A stretch of 37,878 nt of DNA from Nostoc sp. LEGE 06077. Lineage in GTDB: Bacteria > Cyanobacteriota > Cyanobacteriia > Cyanobacteriales > Nostocaceae. A program made the position numbers and the translations under genes. The stretch is taken from contig NZ_JADEWI010000067.1 of assembly GCF_015207705.1 (NCBI RefSeq), positions 1 through 37,878 of the forward strand, in the 5' to 3' direction. Shown here piece after piece: positions 32,138 through 37,878 of this stretch. Position 1 is the first letter of the stretch; every line of letters begins with the position of its first letter. The notes under the pieces are model-generated. The model had not been told where the DNA came from and ran no database searches. It saw only the letters and a list, made by a program, of their open reading frames with translations.

Positions 32138-32661
32138 CTCTTCTCAATTGTCTAAGAATTTTACTCTGCTTCATCTTCTAACAGAATGGTATTGAGAAGA
32201 TTGAGTTCATGATAGCTACTTGTATAAATAATTTCTTTCTTCTCTACTTTGGAGACTGGTAAATTTATCTAGCAAGCCTCTATCAGTTGAGAGAGAAAAA
32301 ATGGCTGAAAATCTGATAAATAGCTGGTTTTTATCTTTGTATTCTCTCACCTTTCAATTAGGATTGCTATAGCTAATTACCTAGTTAACTAAACTTAATA
32401 CTTTTTTAAGCTTCCCTAGCAAACATGGGTGATGTATGTGTCATAATGTCACGAGTTAAGAGCAGAAAAACTATTTTGATGCTCTAACACATCCAGTGCT
32501 GAAGGTAACAGTATTGCTGCGAAAAAATACAATGCTAGTTACTATAACCGAGCAATAAATGATCGGGTAAAAACTAATTCTATATCTGGCAATCCGATAT
32601 TTTGCTCTAAATCTAACCTATAGCAAGGATTTATTCATTTTATAGATAAGGAGGAAATCTG
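32138..32661. other. Divergent intergenic region without a gene
   Basis: This 524-bp AT-rich gap separates the leftward esterase from the rightward glycosidase. I found no ORF, RNA or repeat of note. The strong AAGGAGGAA site at 32648-32656 serves the glycosidase. A long untranslated leader or regulatory region for the galactoside genes is possible. Confidence 0.5.
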
Positions 32662-34521
32662 ATGAGATTGTTAGATATGAAAAATGGTGAAGTTGAATTA
32701 CATTCTAAAGCTGATAGTAATTCTTGGGATTCAAAAACAGTAATACATCCACGACCACTGTTAAAACGTTCACACTGGCAAAGTCTAGATGGGCTTTGGA
32801 AGTTTGCATTTGATGACGAGGGAAAATGCGTCCAACCCAGCGACCTTAGACAATGGTGTGATTATATAGAAGTTCCCTTTGCCCCGGAATCTACCAAAAG
32901 TGGGATTAATGATCAGGGTTTTCATGCAAATTGTTGGTATGAGAGGGAATTTGCCACGCCAACTGGAGATGGCCGGCTACTATTACATTTTGGGGCTGTA
33001 GACTATCGCGCTCGTGTGTGGGTTAACGATCAATATATAGCCGAGCATGAAGGCGGACACACCTCTTTCAGTCTCGATATTACCCATGCTTTAAATGACA
33101 GTGGCACAACGAAGGTGACAGTGTGGGCGCAAGACGACCCCCACGACCTGGCTAAACCTCGTGGTAAGCAGGATTGGCAGTTAAGACCCCATAGTATTTG
33201 GTATCCCCGCACTACTGGAATTTGGCAAACTGTTTGGTTGGAACGTGTAGGTAAGACTTATCTTGGTCATTTACGTTGGATGCCTGACTGTGAACGCTGG
33301 GAAATTGGCTTTGAAGTTGGGCTTGCGGGTGATGTCCCGACAACGGGTGTACAAATCAAAGTGAAATTAAGTGTGGATGGTTTGGTATTAGCCAGTGATA
33401 CATACGAGGTATTTAGTGGGGAAATTAGCCGCAGGATTGCTTTAGGTGATCCGGGTATTGATGACTGTCGGAATGAATTGCTGTGGAGTCCAGAAAAGCC
33501 CACGCTGATTGATGCAGAAATTCAGCTATGGCACCAAGACCAGCTGCTAGATGAAGTGCAATCTTATACAGCCATGCGAACTGTGACCATCCAGCGCGAT
33601 CGCTTTATGCTCAATGGTCGCCCTTATTATCTCCGGCTAGTTCTTGACCAAGGTTATTGGCCTGATACCTTAATGACTCCACCCGATGGTGAGGCATTAC
33701 GACGTGATGTAGAACTCGTCAAAGCTATGGGTTTTAACGGAGTTCGTAAACATCAAAAAATTGAAGACCCCCGCTTTTTATATTGGGCAGACGTTTTGGG
33801 GCTGTTAGTATGGGAGGAGATGCCCAGCGCTTACCGTTTCACCCCGAAAGCTGTGGAACGTATGACCCGTGAATGGACGGAAATCATCAAGCGAGATATC
33901 AGTCATCCATGTATTGTGGCCTGGGTTCCTTTTAATGAATCCTGGGGAGTGCCAAATTTAGTAGAGACGGCGGCTCATCGCAACTACGTCTTAGCAATGT
34001 ATCACTTGACCAAAACTCTCGACCCAACTCGCCCAGTCATTGGTAATGATGGTTGGGAAAGTACAGATACAGATATTCTGGCTATTCATGACTATGACAA
34101 GAAGCCTGAACGATTAGCCCATCGTTATCGACCTGATATCAAAATATCGGATCTATTTGAGCGTAGCCGTCCAGGTGGACGCATCCTCACCCTCGATAAT
34201 TATCCCCATCAAGGGCAACCAGTGATGTTAACTGAGTTTGGTGGGATTGCTTATGTACCACTAGACAAGCCTGATGCACATCAAGCTTGGGGATATGAAA
34301 CCTGCTCGAATATCTCTGAATTACAAATGAAATACGCTGCTTTATTGGAAACAGTGAATGACATTGAGCTATTTAGCGGTTTCTGTTACACCCAATTCAC
34401 AGATACTTTCCAAGAAGCTAACGGTTTATTGTACGGCGATCGCACGCCAAAATTTCCCCTTGAGGCCATCCGCGCTGCCACCCTTTCAGGACAAGGATTA
34501 TGTACTCCCACAAGCTGTTAA
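32662..34521 (+). CDS. Family 2 glycoside hydrolase, beta-galactosidase/glucuronidase type
   Basis: ATG 32662 has a near-perfect AAGGAGGAA eight bases upstream (32648-32656). The 619 residues follow GH2 order: sugar-binding jelly-roll ([40 protein letters not shown]), immunoglobulin-like middle domain, then the TIM barrel. The acid/base is E426 in WVPFNESWG and the nucleophile is E525 in VMLTEFGG. There is no signal peptide, so it acts inside the cell on imported beta-glycosides. It lacks the C-terminal domains of large LacZ enzymes. Its end overlaps galT by 22 bases, which points to galactosides as substrates. Confidence 0.92.
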   Translation: MRLLDMKNGEVELHSKADSNSWDSKTVIHPRPLLKRSHWQSLDGLWKFAFDDEGKCVQPSDLRQWCDYIEVPFAPESTKSGINDQGFHANCWYEREFATPTGDGRLLLHFGAVDYRARVWVNDQYIAEHEGGHTSFSLDITHALNDSGTTKVTVWAQDDPHDLAKPRGKQDWQLRPHSIWYPRTTGIWQTVWLERVGKTYLGHLRWMPDCERWEIGFEVGLAGDVPTTGVQIKVKLSVDGLVLASDTYEVFSGEISRRIALGDPGIDDCRNELLWSPEKPTLIDAEIQLWHQDQLLDEVQSYTAMRTVTIQRDRFMLNGRPYYLRLVLDQGYWPDTLMTPPDGEALRRDVELVKAMGFNGVRKHQKIEDPRFLYWADVLGLLVWEEMPSAYRFTPKAVERMTREWTEIIKRDISHPCIVAWVPFNESWGVPNLVETAAHRNYVLAMYHLTKTLDPTRPVIGNDGWESTDTDILAIHDYDKKPERLAHRYRPDIKISDLFERSRPGGRILTLDNYPHQGQPVMLTEFGGIAYVPLDKPDAHQAWGYETCSNISELQMKYAALLETVNDIELFSGFCYTQFTDTFQEANGLLYGDRTPKFPLEAIRAATLSGQGLCTPTSC

Positions 34522-35600
34522 AACCAGATGGTCGAAAGTTGACTTTATACAGTCGCCATCCCATCAATAGTCAGCTAGAAGCTACTAGCCCTAGTAACGA
34601 GCCAGTGCAAGCTAACCCGCATCTGCGCTGGCATCCCTTACGGGGTGAATGGGTAGCTTATGCTAGTCACCGTCAAGGGCGGACTTTCATGCCGCCTCCA
34701 GAATATAACCCCCTCGCGCCAACCATTGACCCCACCTTTCCTACAGAACTACCCCAAGGTAAGTATGATGTAGCGGTGTTTGATAATCGCTTTCCCTCGA
34801 TGATTCCTACAGCGAAGAATCCACCTGATGCGATCGTGGAGACTTTACCCGCCAATGGGGCTTGTGAGGTAGTAGTTTTTACTCAAGATGCTAGTGCTTC
34901 CCTCAGTTCTCTAGAATTGTCGCACCTGGATTTACTATTGGAAGTTTGGGGCGATCGCACCTGTGAATTGGGAGAAAATCCCCAAATACAGTACGTTCTG
35001 CCCTTTGAGAATAAAGGTGTAGAAGTGGGTGTAACCTTGCACCATCCCCACGGGCAAATTTACGCTTATCCGTTTATACCACCTGTTCCAGCACGGATGT
35101 TAGCCATGCAGCAGGAGTATTATCAAGAACATCAGCGTGGGTTACTACAAGATTTGATTCAACGAGAGATTACTGATAACCAGAGAATTATATATCAGGA
35201 TGAAGATGCGATCGCCTTTGTCCCCGTATGTGCGCGTTATCCCTATGAAGTCTGGGTTGCACCAATTCAGCCAGTAAACAGTTTTACAGAACTGACACCA
35301 GAACAACGCTGGGGACTGGCTAAGGCATTGAAAACCGTCACCCTCAAATATGATGGCTTGTGGAATCGTCCATTTCCTTACTTAATGGCTTGGTTTCAAG
35401 CACCCACGGACGGTTTAGCTCATCCTGAAGCACATTTACACGCTCAGTTTTACCCCCCATATCGCACCAGTGACAAGCTGAAGTATTTGGCGGGAACGGA
35501 ACTTGCAGCCGGGATGTTTGCTAATGATGCTTTACCAGAGGAGAAGGCGAAAGAGTTACAGGCGGTGAACGTCAATTTACAAATGCCGATTTCTGCATAA
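34500..35600 (+). CDS. galT: Galactose-1-phosphate uridylyltransferase
   Basis: ATG 34500 lies 22 bases inside the glycosidase gene. The 366-residue protein has the catalytic [11 protein letters not shown] block (uridylylated histidine in HPHGQ), VFDNRFPSM, and the C-terminal [11 protein letters not shown]. It transfers UMP between UDP-glucose and galactose-1-phosphate in the Leloir pathway. The N-terminal cysteines that bind zinc in the E. coli enzyme are absent here ([16 protein letters not shown]), as in zinc-free relatives. Coupling to the glycosidase suggests that galactose released in the cell is passed into this pathway. No galactokinase is in the window. Confidence 0.93.
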   Translation: MYSHKLLKPDGRKLTLYSRHPINSQLEATSPSNEPVQANPHLRWHPLRGEWVAYASHRQGRTFMPPPEYNPLAPTIDPTFPTELPQGKYDVAVFDNRFPSMIPTAKNPPDAIVETLPANGACEVVVFTQDASASLSSLELSHLDLLLEVWGDRTCELGENPQIQYVLPFENKGVEVGVTLHHPHGQIYAYPFIPPVPARMLAMQQEYYQEHQRGLLQDLIQREITDNQRIIYQDEDAIAFVPVCARYPYEVWVAPIQPVNSFTELTPEQRWGLAKALKTVTLKYDGLWNRPFPYLMAWFQAPTDGLAHPEAHLHAQFYPPYRTSDKLKYLAGTELAAGMFANDALPEEKAKELQAVNVNLQMPISA

Positions 35601-35609
35601 AGGAAAGAC

Positions 35610-35635
35610 AGGCGCATTCGTTATAAAATGCGCCT
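35610..35635 (+). terminator. Hairpin after galT
   Basis: AGGCGCATT (35610-35618) and AATGCGCCT (35627-35635) form a 9-bp perfect stem with an 8-base loop, nine bases after the galT stop. Only an A/T-rich tail follows, without a clean T-run, so it is a probable but imperfect terminator. Confidence 0.6.
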
Positions 35636-35699
35636 CACAATAAATTATTTAGAGATTGATATATAACGTCTCTGTATTCAGGAATAAAGCGTAGGTTCA

Positions 35700-36263
35700 T
35701 CAAGAAACCGTATGAAGTGAAACTTGAACAGAAGAATCTTGTACATATTGAAGGATGCAACGAGCTACATATTCAGCTAACTTGACAGGAACAGCATTAC
35801 CAATCATCTGCTCTAAATCTGATTTATTACCCTGAAACTTAAACGTTTTTGGAAATGTTTGAATATAACTTCTTTCGATTGTAGAAAGAGGTCTTAATTT
35901 CTCATTAATATCACAAACATCTCCTTCATGCTTCTTATATGTTTTGGGAATAGGACGGTTGACTCCCCTAACTGTTGGACTAGGTTCATATATGCTGAAT
36001 ATAGCCCTTCTCTTATAACTTCTGGGATGACGATAAAAATACTCAATACCTAAATCATGACCTAGATAATCAAAAACAGTCATAGACTTCTTAGATAGAT
36101 GTTTTATTAGATAATTGCTGAGAGCATTATCTTCTCCATGAAGCTGACCAATTAAAAAGTAACGTTTTCTAGCTTGTGGAACTCCACAATAGCTTGCATT
36201 TAACGTTGAACAGGCGATTTCCCTTCTGTTTTCCAGATAGGTTGCATTAAAAAAGGTTTTTGT
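35700..36263 (-). pseudogene. DNA cytosine-5 methyltransferase, C-terminal remnant
   Basis: The open frame on the minus strand reads STLNASYCGVPQARKRYFLI (motif VIII), YEPSPTVRGVNRPIP (motif IX), and RPLSTIERSYIQTFPKTFKF with QMIGNAVPVKLAEYVAR (motif X) of a cytosine-5 DNA methyltransferase. The SAM-binding motif I, the catalytic PCQ and the ENV motif are missing, so the enzyme is dead. Similarity begins at about 36220, just where the upstream restriction-enzyme frame stops. The reading frame extends beyond the 36083 ATG up to a TGA at 36264-36266. It is the rear part of a type II restriction-modification locus. Confidence 0.85.
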
Positions 36264-36607
36264 TCATCTATAAGTGAAAGTGCTATCGCATCTATACAGT
36301 CAATCATATCTGGAATGTAAGGTATTACAGAAATTGCTTCTGTCCAGTCAGTAATGTTTGCAAGCTTTCCCGTAATCACACTGCCAAGAGCAGATGGATT
36401 TGGTCTAAAGTTTTCTACAATACTACAAGCTAAATAAACTATAGTATCTGGTCTGACTACAATTTCACAACCATAATAATCTTCTGCAAATTCACAACTT
36501 GTATTATCCGGTAAAGCTGTTAATTTAATCTCAATTGGCTGTAAGCAAGAGCCTGAATCTCTCGCTTGGGTAACTAGGTCAACACCCGGAAGACTACCAA
36601 TTAGATA
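36200..36607 (-). pseudogene. Type II restriction endonuclease remnant (HindVP-like)
   Basis: The minus-strand frame (135 residues, no start codon) reads IGSLPGVDLVTQARDSGSCL, QPIEIKLTALPDNTSCEFAE, YYGCEIVVRPDTIVYLACSI, then KPFLMQPIWKTEGKSPVQR and a stop. To my recollection the LPGVDLVTQARDSGSCLQPI block, with the D...E.K active-site pattern (EIK), is characteristic of HindVP-type restriction enzymes (GRCGYC), though I could not verify this. The N-terminus is cut off by the MITE at 36608, and the C-terminus is lost at the junction with the methyltransferase remnant. The gene is inactive. Confidence 0.7.
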
Positions 36608-36698
36608 TTAGACCTCTTGCAAAAGTCTTTCTTTTCATCTTTTTCTTTGCGCCTTTGCGCCTTTGCGTGAGACAAAAATATTTATGCAAGAGGTCTAA
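36608..36698. mobile_element. MITE with IS5-like ends
   Basis: The terminal arms TTAGACCTCTTGC (36608-36620) and GCAAGAGGTCTAA (36686-36698) are perfect inverted copies 91 bp apart. TA is present just inside both outer ends, which may be the target duplication. The left end shares GACCTCTTGCAAAAGTC (36611-36627) exactly with the IS at 37753. The core is the repeat CTTTGCGCC...GAGACAAAAA (36645-36678), also found at 29745-29779. It has no coding capacity and probably depends on the IS transposase to move. Confidence 0.8.
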
Positions 36699-36786
36699 TG
36701 TACAGCGGTAGTCAGATATGTTACGACCATTTGAAAGCTTGAATGCCAGGAATAGTAAGACTTTTTCTCCTGCCTCCTGCTATACT

Positions 36787-36987
36787 TCAATTTCTCGCCG
36801 ACAAAAATATCTGATCATGTCCTGCGGCTTTAGATTGATACAAAGCTGCATCAGCAGCGCGGTAAAGTGTTTGCACATTATGGCCATATTTGGGGAACTC
36901 CGCCACTCCACCACTAATAGTTACACTAAAAATTTCTTGATTGCTAGTAGTCACTTCTAGGCGACGCAAAGTATCTAGCTTCTGCAA
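36787..36987 (-). pseudogene. Diguanylate cyclase C-terminal fragment
   Basis: The minus-strand frame gives KLDTLRRLEVTTSNQEIFSV, then TISGGVAEFPKYGHNVQTLY, then RAADAALYQSKAAGHDQI. These are the last two helices and strands of a GGDEF domain (SGGVA......L...AD.ALY..K..G.). The GGEEF active site and everything before it are missing, and an in-frame TAA lies just upstream. It is therefore a gene remnant in this decaying stretch. Confidence 0.88.
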
Positions 36988-37570
36988 AATGTTAGCCCCC
37001 GACTAGCTCAGTGACACACTTGCAAAATATCCAACAAACACTTTTTGTTCTCCTATCGCCCAACACCCTTATACCCATGTTTCTTATACCCATGTTTCTT
37101 AGGAGTTTAGCTATTTGCCACAATGTTGGAGAACTATACGAGAGATAAATTTGGATTGAAAGTAGCGTAAACATAAGTAGCATTTTTTACCTGGTACTAT
37201 CCCTATAAAAGCTAAATTTTCCCAAAGCTCTTATAGAATCTAGTTTCCGTGTTTTATTTAGACAATCGTCTTGCTTTTCTAGCTAATTTGTGGGAAATTC
37301 TATTTTAATCACTATCTACGGTAAATCGATAGATTTTTAGTAGTTAATGGGCGTATATATAAAAAACGGCGGGCAGAGTAAGTATGCCTGAATACTGACA
37401 TATAGATTTTGTCTATCTCAGGTCAGGAAATGGGTAACTTTCTAAACCTCCAAACAGAACTTTTCTAACGCATCGTGTTGTCGATGATGCGCCATAGGTC
37501 AGCAACGTCTACAAGTAATTTCCTGTAGCGCTATATCATATTGACTTTTTTTAATTGAGGAGCAAATTTG
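36988..37570. other. Intergenic stretch of decayed sequence
   Basis: This stretch of nearly 600 bp has no credible gene. It holds a perfect 15-bp tandem repeat at 37068-37097, an imperfect hairpin CGCATC...GATGCG at 37469-37491, and a GAGGAG-like ribosome site near 37555 for the following gene. Confidence 0.6.
37068..37097. repeat. Two tandem 15-bp units
   Basis: CTTATACCCATGTTT occurs at 37068-37082 and again at 37083-37097 without change, followed by a partial third unit (CTTA). Confidence 0.95.
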
Positions 37571-37752
37571 ATGCAATTTGAATCTGAGTCAGCAAACCCA
37601 GCTGAAAACGAAAGCCAACATTCCCCAACTCGCCGCTCATTTATTAAACGCTTCAGCCGACGTTCATTTCTCAATCGCACCACCATGTTAACTGCCACTG
37701 GCGTAGTTGTCGGTGTCATGGGTTCCACATTTTCGTCTTTCAGAAAAGAAGA
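37571..37752 (+). pseudogene. Tat-exported protein gene cut by an IS
   Basis: ATG 37571 (MQFESESANPAENESQHSPT) has GAGGAG upstream. Residues 20-50 hold two twin-arginine motifs in tandem, TRRSFIKRF and SRRSFLNRT, followed by a hydrophobic segment (MLTATGVVVGVMGSTFSS). This is a clear Tat signal for export of a folded protein. The gene is interrupted after about 60 codons (FRKEE) by the inverted terminal repeat of an IS5-like element. The passenger domain is not in the window, so the protein cannot be named. Confidence 0.85.
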
Positions 37753-37878
37753 GACCTCTTGCAAAAGTCCCATGAGCGTGGGAAAAGTAGCTGAGAGCTT
37801 TCTTGACATCTATGAGCTACGAAAAGGTAAAGAACCTCAAACCAGAAGAATTCAAACGGCTGTGTGGTGTGCATCCGG
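37753..37878 (+). mobile_element. IS5-like insertion sequence, left end
   Basis: The terminal sequence GACCTCTTGCAAAAGTC (37753-37769) is identical to the MITE end at 36611-36627. It is followed 43 bases later by a transposase start. The element runs off the right edge of the window. It lies inside the Tat-signal gene. Confidence 0.8.
37812..37878 (+). CDS. IS5-family-like transposase, N-terminal fragment
   Basis: ATG 37812 opens MSYEKVKNLKPEEFKRLCGV, then HP and the window edge. This N-terminus (a short charged start, then a LKP.EFKRL.GV helix) is the usual start of IS5-type transposases common in cyanobacteria, in which a helix-turn-helix domain precedes the DDE catalytic core. The catalytic residues lie outside the window. 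It is carried by the IS whose end is at 37753. Confidence 0.8.
   Translation, partial: MSYEKVKNLKPEEFKRLCGVHP

Noticed and set aside
37531-37809. Leftward 92-residue frame at the right end
   Set aside because: It lies antisense to the Tat-signal gene and crosses the IS end.

Overview
The window is filamentous cyanobacterial DNA, most likely from the Nostoc/Anabaena group (Nostocales). Evidence: many HIP1 octamers (GCGATCGC), a ferrochelatase with a C-terminal chlorophyll-binding-like helix, cyanobacteriochrome-type GAF domains, a DUF2555 protein beside coaBC, and typical Nostoc intergenic repeats and MITE-like elements. No tRNA, rRNA or CRISPR array was seen.

Layout. (1) Positions 1-4.1 kb look like the control or maintenance part of a mobile element. 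A leftward set of small overlapping unknown ORFs (1-844) faces a 350-bp non-coding region with iteron-like repeats. Beyond it is a consensus promoter overlapped by operator-like repeats, driving a ribbon-helix-helix/coiled-coil regulator whose two domains lie in different reading frames. Two unknown element-type proteins and a small rightward gene follow, then a leftward, catalytic-domain-only tyrosine recombinase. (2) 4.3-12.7 kb is a tightly packed, almost wholly rightward block of about a dozen genes that looks virion-related. It includes beta-rich proteins, a proline-tract 679-aa protein, a 524-aa protein with hydrophobic segments, a phage beta-domain protein, a tail-fibre-like tip, a tail-fibre-assembly-like protein and a membrane-anchored coiled coil. 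I recognise no terminase, portal, protease or classical capsid gene. This block is nearly free of HIP1 sites, unlike both flanks. A leftward, degenerate nuclease-fold (SNase-like) gene closes it at 13.0 kb.

(3) 13.2-35.6 kb is ordinary chromosome: a DUF4349 lipoprotein; a SagB-type double nitroreductase; a signalling cluster of a cyanobacteriochrome-containing kinase, a response-regulator kinase, and an EAL-cyanobacteriochrome-GGDEF protein that would link light to c-di-GMP; exonuclease III; a glycosyltransferase; a zinc-ribbon miniprotein; a zinc alcohol dehydrogenase; a PD-(D/E)XK/DUF4351 protein with a tandem-duplicated tail; an FMN reductase; ferrochelatase; a methyltransferase; coaBC with DUF2555; an esterase; and an overlapping GH2 glycosidase-galT pair for galactoside use.

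(4) 35.7-37.9 kb is a decaying region. It holds the fused remains of a type II restriction enzyme and its cytosine-5 methyltransferase, a MITE, the tail of a diguanylate cyclase, and a Tat-exported protein gene cut by an IS5-like element whose transposase runs off the right edge. The MITE and the IS share the same terminal sequence.
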